This document shows positions 36,484 through 44,141 of a stretch of DNA of 64,000 nucleotides, one piece after another. Below the pieces are notes generated by a model. That model saw nothing but the letters and a program-made list of their open reading frames with translations. It made no database searches and was not told the origin of the DNA. This DNA is from Mycobacterium scrofulaceum (GTDB taxonomy: Bacteria; Actinomycetota; Actinomycetes; Mycobacteriales; Mycobacteriaceae), in the NCBI RefSeq assembly GCF_001667885.1, contig NZ_LZJW01000102.1:62001-126000 (forward strand), given 5' to 3'. How positions within the stretch are numbered: the stretch's first letter is position 1; every line of letters starts with the position of its first letter. Both the position numbers and the translations under genes were made by a program.

Positions 36484-36729
36484 TCACCTTTCCGGAGAAG
36501 TGATGACGCCGATTTCGGCGCCGATGTCATAGGTGGTCCCGACCTGCCCCGTCCACTGCACGGTGCCCGACGCTCCCGCTTCGATTTCCTGCTCCACCTT
36601 CTCGGTGGCGATCACGTAGATCGGAGTGCCCGCTTCCACGTGCTGCCCGGCGTCGACGAGCAGGCCGGTCAGCTCGGCCTCCGACACGGCCACCGAAACT
36701 CGCGGAATGCGAATGATGAAGTCAGCCAT
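36484..36729 (-). CDS. Stand-alone lipoyl (biotin/lipoyl-attachment) domain protein
   Basis: 81 residues, a single lipoyl domain: PRVSVAVSEAELTGLLVDAGQHVEAGTPIYVIATEKVEQEIEA with the modified lysine at Lys44 in the EK turn, followed by the second half-barrel ending IGAEIGVI. It has no peripheral-subunit-binding or E2 catalytic domain. The ATG overlaps the stop of the E1 beta gene by eight bases. With E1 alpha/beta it would carry the oxidatively generated acyl group, but the transferase (E2) and E3 would have to come from elsewhere in the genome. Confidence 0.83.
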   Translation of the reverse strand: MADFIIRIPRVSVAVSEAELTGLLVDAGQHVEAGTPIYVIATEKVEQEIEAGASGTVQWTGQVGTTYDIGAEIGVITSPER

Positions 36730-37738
36730 GCACCCTCGCCCCCGCGCCGGTCTTCCCGAGGGTCCGCTGCGCGGCGGCGACGATCCGCTCCGGGGAGGGG
36801 TACACCTGCGCCTCGAGCGCCGCCGCGGCCGGGTTGGGGACGAATCGTGCGGCCACCCGTTCGACGGGCGCGGCCAGCTCGGAGAACAACTCCGAGTGCA
36901 GGATCGCCGCGATCTCGGCCCCAGGGCCGGCGAATTGGACCGCGTCATGGATGATCACGGCTCGGCGGGTGCGGCGTACCGAGTCGACGAGGGTCTCGAC
37001 GTCGAGTGGCACCAGGGTGCGTAGATCGACGACCTCGGCGCTCACCCCCTGTTCGTGCAGGGCGGCCGCGGCGGTCAGGGCGTCGTGCACGCAGCGTCCG
37101 TAGCCGATCAGCGTCACGTCGGTGCCGGACCGCTTGATGTCCGCCTGGCCCAACGGGATTGAGAAACCGGGGTCTTTGGGCACGGGACCCTTCTTGCCCT
37201 GCAACCGGATCGTTTCGACGAACAGGCACGGATCGGGGTCGAAGATCGCCGCCGTCAGGAGGCCCTTGCCGTCCCGCGGCGTGGAGGGGACGACCACCTT
37301 CATGCCCGGGATGTGCATGAACCACGCCTCCAGGCTTTGCGAATGCGTGGCACCGGTGGCCAGCCCGGCGTAGACCTGGGTGCGAATGGTGATCGGCGCC
37401 GTCGTGCGCCCGGCGGTCATGAACCGCAGCTTGGCCGCGTTGTTGATCAGCTGATCGGCGGCGATGCCGATGAAGTCCATGATCATGATCTCGGCGACCG
37501 GCAGCATGCCGTCGATGGCGGCGCCGATCGCGGCTCCCACGATCGCCGCCTCCGAGATCGGGGTGTCCAGGACGCGCTCGTGGCCGTACTTCGTCGAGAG
37601 CCCCGCGGTCGGACCGGACGCGCCGGGATCGGCGATGTCCTCACCGAGCAGGAACACCCTGTCGTCGGCCGCGAGGGCCTGGTCCAGCGCGAGGTTGAGC
37701 GCCTCGCGCATGGTCAGCTCTTCTTCGTCCATGTTCAC
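36722..37738 (-). CDS. 2-oxoacid/acetoin dehydrogenase E1 component, beta subunit
   Basis: 338 residues, the usual length of E1 beta. Conserved segments are VFLLGEDIADPGASGPTAGL, VLDTPISEAAIVGAAIGAAIDGMLPVAEIMIMDF and GATHSQSLEAWFMHIPGMKVVVPSTPRD, then the transketolase C-terminal domain with VTLIGYGRCVHDAL. It forms a heterotetramer with E1 alpha and binds thiamine diphosphate at their interface. GTG 37738 overlaps the E1 alpha stop (GTGA); an ATG two codons in (37732) is the alternative. The substrate is either acetoin-like or a branched 2-oxoacid. Confidence 0.87.
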   Translation of the reverse strand: MNMDEEELTMREALNLALDQALAADDRVFLLGEDIADPGASGPTAGLSTKYGHERVLDTPISEAAIVGAAIGAAIDGMLPVAEIMIMDFIGIAADQLINNAAKLRFMTAGRTTAPITIRTQVYAGLATGATHSQSLEAWFMHIPGMKVVVPSTPRDGKGLLTAAIFDPDPCLFVETIRLQGKKGPVPKDPGFSIPLGQADIKRSGTDVTLIGYGRCVHDALTAAAALHEQGVSAEVVDLRTLVPLDVETLVDSVRRTRRAVIIHDAVQFAGPGAEIAAILHSELFSELAAPVERVAARFVPNPAAAALEAQVYPSPERIVAAAQRTLGKTGAGARVHG

Positions 37739-38718
37739 ACCGGGAACCCGATCGCCGTCGCGTACACGTCGGAGTCCAGCTCGCCGATCGACGGAGAGTC
37801 CGCACGCATCACGGTTTCCAGCGCCGCCTCCACCGTGGCCAGCGCCTGGGCATCGATGCGGTCGAGCTCGTTTTGATCGCAGACGCCCGCCTCGGCGAGG
37901 TGGCTACGGAATCGGGGGACCGGGTCCGCGTCCATCGCGGCGGCCAATTGTTCCTTCGGGATGTAGGGCATTCTGTCGCCGAAGTAATGGCCGCGGAACC
38001 GAAACGTCACGCACTCGATGAAGGTGGGCCCTTCGCCGGCGCGGGCCCGCCGCAACGCGTCCTCGAGCGCCGAGGTGACCGCCAGCGGGTCATTTCCGTC
38101 GACGCGCACTCCCGGCATGCCGTAGCCCGCCGCCCGGTCGGCGACGTGTGCGAGCTTCATGGTGTCGACGGTCGGCGTCATCTCGGCGTACAGGTTGTTC
38201 TGACAGACGAAGACCACCGGCAGGTCCCACAGCGCGGCCATGTTCGCCGCCTCGTGGAAGGACCCCGTGTTGGTGGCTCCGTCCCCGAAGCTGACCACCG
38301 TGACGCGGTCTGAGCCTCTGCGTTTGGCGGCCATCGCCAGCCCCACCGCCACCGGCGGCCCGGCCCCGACGATGCCGGTCGAAAGCATCACGCCCACTTC
38401 CGGTTTGGCGATGTGCATGGTGCCGCCCTTGCCGCGGCTCGCGCCGACGGTGCGGCCCATCATCTCGCCGTAGATCTCCTGAAGCGGGACACCCTTGCCG
38501 ATCAGGTCGTGCAGGCCGCGGTAGGTGGTCACCAACTGGTCGTCGGGGCGCAGCGCGACGCCCATCGCGGCGGCGATGGCCTCCTGCCCGCGCGAGGGCC
38601 AGTACACGCACATGAACTCGCCGGTGCCGATGCCCTGGGACAACCGATCGTCGGCGGCCTTCATGAGCACCATCAGCTCGTACAGGCGGCGCTCGAGGCC
38701 CGGTGTCCCGTCGCTCAT
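37735..38718 (-). CDS. 2-oxoacid/acetoin dehydrogenase E1 component, alpha subunit
   Basis: 327 residues from ATG 38718. The thiamine-diphosphate motif is SFGDGATNTGSFHEAANMAALWDLPVVFVCQNN (GDG...NN). The region MMGRTVGASRGKGGTMHI matches acetoin dehydrogenase (AcoA) more than pyruvate dehydrogenase. In-frame codons upstream to 38763 overlap the SDR gene and are dismissed. It is followed by E1 beta with a four-base overlap. The pair with the lipoyl protein suggests oxidative cleavage or decarboxylation of a catabolic intermediate. Confidence 0.88.
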   Translation of the reverse strand: MSDGTPGLERRLYELMVLMKAADDRLSQGIGTGEFMCVYWPSRGQEAIAAAMGVALRPDDQLVTTYRGLHDLIGKGVPLQEIYGEMMGRTVGASRGKGGTMHIAKPEVGVMLSTGIVGAGPPVAVGLAMAAKRRGSDRVTVVSFGDGATNTGSFHEAANMAALWDLPVVFVCQNNLYAEMTPTVDTMKLAHVADRAAGYGMPGVRVDGNDPLAVTSALEDALRRARAGEGPTFIECVTFRFRGHYFGDRMPYIPKEQLAAAMDADPVPRFRSHLAEAGVCDQNELDRIDAQALATVEAALETVMRADSPSIGELDSDVYATAIGFPV

Positions 38719-38722
38719 GCGA

Positions 38723-39586
38723 TCACGCACCGGACCACGGCTTGACCTTGAGGAAGCCGCCACCGTCGACGCGGAGTTGCTGGCCGGTGATGTACCGCGC
38801 CGCGTCGGAGGCCAGGAACAACACCGCCTCGCTGATGTCCTCGGGTTCGACGTAGGGGATCGGCATCGCCTGCACGAGCGGGAAAACCGGTTCGGCGTCC
38901 TCGCGGGCCGGGTCTTTCAGGTCGGGGCGGAACGCGCGGTACATCGGCGGGCTGTGCAGCATGTCGGTGTTGACGTTGGTGGGGTGCACCGCATTCATCC
39001 GGATCGAGAACCGGGCGAGCGCCAAGGCGAAATCGTTGACGTAGTGCGCCGCAGCAAGTTTCGCGAACGCATACCCGGCCCCGCCGGGTCCACCGTCGAT
39101 GCCCGTCGTGTTCATCGACGACATGAACGCGGCGTTGGAACCGATCACGATGATCGAGGCGCCCGCGTGCAGGTGCTTGAGGCTCGCGTGCACCAGATTC
39201 AGCACGCCGACCAGGTCCACGTCCACGGCGTCGGCGAAGGCCTGCGGCGGCAGGCCCGCGGTCAGCGGGCAGATGCCCGCGTTGGCGACGACGACGTCGA
39301 GATGCCCGAATTCCGCGACGCCCTGATCGATCGCCGCGGACAGGGCGGCGCGATCGCGGACGTCGGCGACGGCGGTGAACGCGCGCTGCCCCTCCTTCTC
39401 CACCAGCCGGGCCGTCTCGTCCAGGTCCTCGGGCCGGGCCAGGGGGTATTCGTTGGTCTCGATGTCGGCGCACAGGTCCACCGCGATGATGTCCGCGCCT
39501 TCCGCGGCCAGCATCCGCGCATGCGAACGGCCTTGACCGCGCGCGGCGCCACTGATCACGGCCACCTTGCCCGCTACCCTGCCCAT
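38723..39586 (-). CDS. SDR family oxidoreductase, mycofactocin-coupled type
   Basis: 287 residues. The cofactor motif VAVISGAARGQGRSHARMLAAEGADIIAVDLC (residues about 7-38), with its GAARGQGRSHA, is the signature of the mycofactocin-dependent SDR subfamily, whose NAD is not freely exchangeable. NAGI follows at about 102, and the active-site YxxxK is in GYAFAKLAAAHY. It probably oxidises an alcohol to a ketone in the pathway of this operon. ATG 39586 has GAAGGACG seven bases ahead; the earlier in-frame ATG at 39604 has none. It is the first gene of the operon. Confidence 0.88.
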   Translation of the reverse strand: MGRVAGKVAVISGAARGQGRSHARMLAAEGADIIAVDLCADIETNEYPLARPEDLDETARLVEKEGQRAFTAVADVRDRAALSAAIDQGVAEFGHLDVVVANAGICPLTAGLPPQAFADAVDVDLVGVLNLVHASLKHLHAGASIIVIGSNAAFMSSMNTTGIDGGPGGAGYAFAKLAAAHYVNDFALALARFSIRMNAVHPTNVNTDMLHSPPMYRAFRPDLKDPAREDAEPVFPLVQAMPIPYVEPEDISEAVLFLASDAARYITGQQLRVDGGGFLKVKPWSGA

Positions 39587-39870
39587 CGCCCGTCCTTCGT
39601 CCATGTGGCTATGTCGTGACCCTCGTTGGGGCCCAATATGTTTCGTGCGAACCGCCGCCGGCGAGGGCGGAGGTCAATCGGCCGACCGTCCGGCCGCCCG
39701 GGGCATGGCGCGCGTTCATCGTGGCGGGCCTCGGGATCGGGCCGACGGTCAAATCCATCGCATCTCTTCCACGAAAACTGCGCTGACCTGCGGCGGGTCT
39801 ACCGCTACGCCCTAGACTAGCTAGAATATCTAAAATAGCAAGGAATGGCGGTCGACCGAGGGAGTTGGCA
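39587..39870. promoter_or_regulatory. Divergent promoter region between the eight-gene operon and the CoA-transferase gene
   Basis: 284 bases without a gene. The segment 39811-39839 is strikingly AT-rich for this genome and repeats the CTAG/TAGA theme. TAGA (39822-39825), three bases, TCTA (39829-39832) is symmetric, and TAGAAT (39822-39827) is a good plus-strand -10 for the CoA-transferase gene. The minus strand of the same patch offers TATTCT. The regulator is not evident, as no regulator gene is adjacent. Confidence 0.45.
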
Positions 39871-41103
39871 ATGTCTGGCGTGCGCGGGGGTGTGCTCCAA
39901 GGGGTGCGGGTCATCGAGTTGGCGTCGTGGACCTACGTGCCGTCGGCCGGTGCGGCACTGTCGGACTGGGGCGCCGACGTGATCAAGGTCGAAGGCGTCG
40001 CCTCCGGCGACCCGGGGCGCGCGCTCGTCGTCGGCGGGTTCACCCGGCAGGCGGCCCGCCCGGACGCCGACTTCATCCTCGAGTTGGGCAATCGCGGTAA
40101 GCGCAGCATCGCCATCGACGTCAAATCCGAGACCGGCCGCGAGCTGTTCGGCCGCCTGTTGGCGAGTGCGGATGTCTTCCTTACCAATTGGTTGCCCGGT
40201 GCGCTCGAGCGGGCCCGGCTGACCGTGGACGACATCCGCTCGTTCAACCCGCAGATCATCATCGCGCGCGGAACCGGGCTGGGGGTGCGGGGCCCGGACG
40301 CCGATCGCGGCGGGTTCGACGCGGCCACCTACCTCGCGCGCGGCGGCGTCGCCTACACGCTCACGCCGTTCGGCAGCGACACGCCGGCGGTCCAGGGTCC
40401 GGGATTCGGCGACCTCCAGGGCGGGGCGACGCTGGCCGGCGGCGTCTGCGCCGCGCTGTTCCACCGCGAGCGCACCGGTGAGCCGACGATCGTCGACTCG
40501 TCGCTGCTGGCCCAGGCGATGTGGGCGATCGCGCCGTCCATCTCGGCGGCCGATTTCTTCGACATCGACGGAATCCCCGGCGCGCCGCCCGGCTTGGCCA
40601 TCAACCCGCTCGTCAACCGGTACAAGACCCGGGACGGCAGGTGGATCCAGTTGGTGTTCTTGCAACCGGACAAGTTCTGGGTGGGGTTCTGCGAACGCAT
40701 GGGGCTGGGGGAGCTGGCGACCGATGAACGATTCGTGCCGTCGAGCAACCTGATCGCCAACGCCGCGGCGGCCACCGAGATCCTGGCCGACGCGTTCGCC
40801 CGCCACGACCTCGCCCATTGGCAGAAGGCGCTCGAGGACGAGCCCGGCGTGTGGGGCGCCCTGGCGACGCCGCGGGAGACCCTCAACGATCCGCAAGTCG
40901 AACCGAACGGATACGTGGTGACCAACGTCGACGACCATGGCGAGAAGTACCGGATCGTCGCGGCGCCCGTCCAGTTCGACGAGACGCCGCCGGCACCGGC
41001 GCGCGCTCCCGAGCACGGGCAGCACACCGAGGAGATCCTCCTCGAGCTTGGCGTCGATTGGGACGACATCGCCAAAGGCAAGGACCTCGGGGCGGTGTTG
41101 TAA
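39871..41103 (+). CDS. CaiB/BaiF family CoA-transferase (class III)
   Basis: 410 residues. The class III fold opens LQGVRVIELASWTYVPSAGAALSDWGADVIKVE (residues about 8-40), and the region GGFDAATYLARGGVAYTLTP holds the expected catalytic Asp near residue 150. The C-terminus (GQHTEEILLELGVDWDDI) is also standard. It moves CoA between acids without ATP, for example from succinyl-CoA or a pathway ester. ATG 39871 has GGGAG six bases ahead; TTG 39865 lies within that site. It diverges from the eight-gene catabolic operon and likely serves the same substrate. Confidence 0.88.
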   Translation: MSGVRGGVLQGVRVIELASWTYVPSAGAALSDWGADVIKVEGVASGDPGRALVVGGFTRQAARPDADFILELGNRGKRSIAIDVKSETGRELFGRLLASADVFLTNWLPGALERARLTVDDIRSFNPQIIIARGTGLGVRGPDADRGGFDAATYLARGGVAYTLTPFGSDTPAVQGPGFGDLQGGATLAGGVCAALFHRERTGEPTIVDSSLLAQAMWAIAPSISAADFFDIDGIPGAPPGLAINPLVNRYKTRDGRWIQLVFLQPDKFWVGFCERMGLGELATDERFVPSSNLIANAAAATEILADAFARHDLAHWQKALEDEPGVWGALATPRETLNDPQVEPNGYVVTNVDDHGEKYRIVAAPVQFDETPPAPARAPEHGQHTEEILLELGVDWDDIAKGKDLGAVL

Positions 41104-41218
41104 GCCCGGCCGCCAGTCGACGAAAGGCGCTATTCGTGGGGACCAAAGTCATCGCGTGCCGATAACCCGGTGACCTGAGGCGGCCGCAGTCGTACGTTCT
41201 GTGCAAAGGAGCACGGAC

Positions 41219-42583
41219 ATGACTGCATTCATGCGCGCCAGCGACGCGTTCACCTGGGCAATGGAAAGCGACCCGCGGCTGCGGTCGACCGTGGTCAGCG
41301 TCATACTTTTGGACCGGTCGCCGGATTGGGACGAAGTCCGGCAGCGATTCGACTTGATCAGCCGCAAACTGCCCATGTTCAGGCAGCGCGTGGTGCAGTC
41401 ACCCCCGCCGGCGCCGCCGCGGTGGGAGCACTACCGCGACTTCGAACTGGACTATCACCTGCGGCGAGCGACCATTCCCGGGCGCGGGACGCTCGACGAC
41501 GTCCTCGCGATGGCGCGCGTGGCCGAGATGCAGGACTTCGACCGGGCCCGTGCCCTGTGGGAAACGACGTTCATCGACGGTCTGGCCAACGGTGGAGCGG
41601 CCGTGATCTGCAAGTTCCACCACGCGCTCACCGACGGTGTCGGGGGAGTCCAGATCGCGATGCACCTGTTCGACCTCTCCGAGGACCTGACGCGCGTCGA
41701 ACCCCTGCCGCCCGAGCCGCAGGTGGCGGAGGCGGGGCTGCTGGGCGGATACCGCGACGCCGCGCGCTACGACACCGGCTTGCTCGGCAGCGCCTTGTCG
41801 GGGGCGGCCACCCGCGTCCCGCGGTTGATGTACGACGGCGTTCGGCGGCCCGTCGACACCATCCGATCCGCGGCGACCACCGCCGCGTCGGTCTATAGAA
41901 CCGTCCGGCCGATAAACCGCACCGGGTCATCGTTGGCAACGGAACGGGGCCTGATCCGGCGCCTCGGGGTGCATCAGGTGCCGATGCGGCCGCTGCGGGA
42001 GGCGGCGCACCGCTGCGGTGGGGCGTTGAACGACGCTTTCGTCGCGGGGGTGGCGGGCGGGCTGCGGCTCTACCACGAGAAGCATGGCGTCCCGGTCGGC
42101 GATTTGCACATCTCGATGCCGATCAGCCTGCGGACCAAAGACGACGGCATGGGTGGGAACCGGATCACGCTGATGCGCTTCGACGTGCCCGTCGGCGAGC
42201 CCGATCCGGCGAAGCGCATCCAGGCGATCCGCCAGCGAACGGCGGCGGTACGCAACGAAAGATCGTTGCCCTACACGCAATTGATCGCCGGAATGCTCAA
42301 CCTGGCGCCCCGCTGGTACATCGGCTCGGTGCTGCGCCATGTGGATTTCGTGGCCAGCGACGTGCCCGGCGTCCCGGTGCCGGTCTTCCTCGGTGGCGCC
42401 GCGGTGCGCGCCCAGTACGCATTCGGCCCCACCATCGGCTCGGCGGTCAACGTCACTCTGCTCACCTATGTCGACACCTGCGGGCTCGGCTTGAACGTCG
42501 ACACCACCGCAATTCCGGACTACGACGTCTTCCACGACGCGATCGTCGGAGGCTTCGACGAATTGCTTTCATTGGCAACCTGA
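41219..42583 (+). CDS. Wax ester synthase/diacylglycerol acyltransferase (WS/DGAT) family protein
   Basis: 454 residues. The catalytic HHxxxDG is HHALTDG at residues 134-140 (KFHHALTDGVGG). The start MRASDAFTWAMESDPRLRSTV is typical of the mycobacterial Tgs-type enzymes, and the C-terminal half has LNDAFVAGVAGGLRLY and the ISMPISLR element. It uses acyl-CoA to esterify an alcohol or diacylglycerol. AAAGGAG stands seven bases before ATG 41219. The 115-base gap after the CoA-transferase gene shows no hairpin, so read-through is possible. Confidence 0.88.
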   Translation: MTAFMRASDAFTWAMESDPRLRSTVVSVILLDRSPDWDEVRQRFDLISRKLPMFRQRVVQSPPPAPPRWEHYRDFELDYHLRRATIPGRGTLDDVLAMARVAEMQDFDRARALWETTFIDGLANGGAAVICKFHHALTDGVGGVQIAMHLFDLSEDLTRVEPLPPEPQVAEAGLLGGYRDAARYDTGLLGSALSGAATRVPRLMYDGVRRPVDTIRSAATTAASVYRTVRPINRTGSSLATERGLIRRLGVHQVPMRPLREAAHRCGGALNDAFVAGVAGGLRLYHEKHGVPVGDLHISMPISLRTKDDGMGGNRITLMRFDVPVGEPDPAKRIQAIRQRTAAVRNERSLPYTQLIAGMLNLAPRWYIGSVLRHVDFVASDVPGVPVPVFLGGAAVRAQYAFGPTIGSAVNVTLLTYVDTCGLGLNVDTTAIPDYDVFHDAIVGGFDELLSLAT

Positions 42584-42824
42584 TTCGCGGTAACGGCGAT
42601 TTGGGCGCCAACCGAAAATCACCCGGAGTGGTTGATTAGCAGCCGATCCCGAAACGGTCACGGGGCGATATCAATCCCGGCCGCGCTCTGGCACAACGCG
42701 ATTAATCGACAAATCATGGCACAGGGGCGCCTTTGGGGTTTGCGGCCGCGACGACGCGTAGCGCAGGAATTCCTCGTCCGCCGGGTGGCGGATTCGTGAC
42801 GGCGCCGCAGGAGGTATCCACAAA

Positions 42825-43112
42825 ATGACGGCGAACTGGGTCCCTGCCCAGACTTCGTGTGGCCCGAATTCCAGTCGCATCCTCGACACGGCGCGCGGCA
42901 TACTCATCGGCCTGCGCCGGTGCCCGTCCGAAGCCGCGCTGGACGAGCTGCACAGCGCGGCGCTGCGGCACAAGGTGCCGGTATTCGCGATGGCGTGGGC
43001 GCTGGTGCACCTGGCCGGCGATGGCGAGAAGACGCCCAGCTTCACCGACGCGCAATCCGCGGCTCGGCATGAATGGGGGCGCTTGTTCTCCTCCGCCGCA
43101 GTGACCTGTTGA
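42825..43112 (+). CDS. ANTAR domain protein
   Basis: 95 residues. The three-helix ANTAR pattern can be read at about residues 17-67: ILDTARGILIGLRRCPSEAALDELHSAALRHKVPVFAMAWALVHLA, including the 'A-x-G-I/L-L' first helix, the spacing of Ala and Leu, and 'R-x-x-x-x-x-V' in the third. ANTAR domains bind paired RNA hairpins to prevent termination. There is no GAF/PAS sensor domain attached, so it is a stand-alone RNA-binding module. AGGAGG is ten bases ahead of the ATG. A hairpin with a 7-bp base follows its stop. It lies alone, 240 bases after the WS/DGAT gene. Confidence 0.72.
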   Translation: MTANWVPAQTSCGPNSSRILDTARGILIGLRRCPSEAALDELHSAALRHKVPVFAMAWALVHLAGDGEKTPSFTDAQSAARHEWGRLFSSAAVTC

Positions 43113-43126
43113 GCGGGCATCGAGAC

Positions 43127-43171
43127 GTTGGGGCGGCCGAGCTTTCGAGGGGTAACCCGGCCGTCCCCAAC
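43127..43171 (+). terminator. Hairpin terminator after the ANTAR gene
   Basis: GTTGGGG (43127-43133) pairs exactly with CCCCAAC (43165-43171), and the stem continues with GGCC (43135-43138) against GGCC (43159-43162) across a one-base irregularity. It begins 15 bases after the stop codon. No U-tract. Confidence 0.45.
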
Positions 43172-43326
43172 CACGACGAGGCAAAAGCGCGCGCGGAGGG
43201 TGGCGCTTTTGGGCTTCGGTTACGGTGGCCGACCCGTGGGCGGGGAGCCCGGCGGCCTCGGCGGAATCGCGTGATCACCCAACCCGCGCCCGGAATCGAC
43301 TACGGGATCAACCTGGTTCGGTGACG

Positions 43327-44073
43327 CTAGCGCGACCACGCCGGCGATTCGGCCGCCGCGCGCAACGCGTCGACGATGCGCTGCTCCTTCTCGGCGAACC
43401 GCTCGGTGGGCGCCGGCACGGAGATGGCAACCACGTTGTCACCCACGGTGCGGCGCGCGATGGCTGCCGCCGAGATCCCCGGGGTATGCTCGTCGCGGTC
43501 GAAAGCGATTCCGGTGCGCCGGATTTCGGCGACTTCGGCGCGGAGCCGGTCGGCGACCTCGGGGCCGAGGCGGGAAATGACCGACTCGGCGTCGGCGTCG
43601 TCCAGCGCCGCGAGGGCCGCCTTGCCGTTGGCCGTCGACTCGAGGGGAAACCGGACGCCGACCGCGGAGACCGCGCGCAGCCGATGCGACGATTCCAACT
43701 GGTCGACAAACCACATCCGCTGCCCCCGCAGCACCGACAGGTCGACGGTCTCGCCGTCGGTCGCGCGCGCCACGCGCTCGATCGTCGGGCGGAAAACCGC
43801 CGAGATGTGCGCCCCGTCGGAGTTGCCGAATCCCAGCAGACGATCACCAAGCGAAATGCGGCCCTGCGAGTCCACACTGGCCAACCCCACCTCGACCAGA
43901 CCGACCAGTAACCGGCGGGCGGTTGATTTCGCCAGTCCGAGCCGGTCGCCGAGATCGACCAGGCGCAGCCGTCCGGGCTCGGCGGCGATCTCGTCCAGCG
44001 CGGCGGCCGCGCGGCGTAACACCTGGATGCCTTCGTCGCGACCAGTTGGTGAATTTTCCCCCGTGGACGGCAT
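43327..44073 (-). CDS. IclR family transcriptional regulator
   Basis: 248 residues from ATG 44073. The N-terminal winged helix covers about 12-70 (GIQVLRRAAAALDEIAAEPGRLRLVDLGDRLGLAKSTARRLLVGLVEVGL). The C-terminal effector domain (VDLSVLRGQRMWFVDQLESSHRLRAVSAVGVRFPLESTANGKAALA; later GIAFDRDEHTPGISAAAIA) is typical of IclR sensors of aromatic acids. A GTG at 44106 would put the inverted repeat at 44098-44116 inside the gene, so the shorter start is preferred. It diverges from the flavin oxidase/hydrolase pair and presumably regulates it. Confidence 0.87.
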   Translation of the reverse strand: MPSTGENSPTGRDEGIQVLRRAAAALDEIAAEPGRLRLVDLGDRLGLAKSTARRLLVGLVEVGLASVDSQGRISLGDRLLGFGNSDGAHISAVFRPTIERVARATDGETVDLSVLRGQRMWFVDQLESSHRLRAVSAVGVRFPLESTANGKAALAALDDADAESVISRLGPEVADRLRAEVAEIRRTGIAFDRDEHTPGISAAAIARRTVGDNVVAISVPAPTERFAEKEQRIVDALRAAAESPAWSR

Positions 44074-44097
44074 TCCTCCACTATAGTGTTCCGCATC

Positions 44098-44116
44098 TCG
44101 GATCACAAAGATCCGA
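44098..44116. promoter_or_regulatory. Perfect inverted repeat, likely IclR operator
   Basis: TCGGATC (44098-44104), five bases, GATCCGA (44110-44116): exact seven-base arms centred between the IclR start (44073) and the oxidase start (44142). Size and position fit an IclR-family palindromic operator overlapping both promoters. Confidence 0.6.
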
Positions 44117-44141
44117 ATTGCGAATCAGAGGGAGGCCCTCG

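Noticed and set aside
43113..43326. Plus-strand ORF between the ANTAR and IclR genes
   Set aside because: Arginine/glycine-rich noise that runs through the hairpin after the ANTAR gene; no start site.
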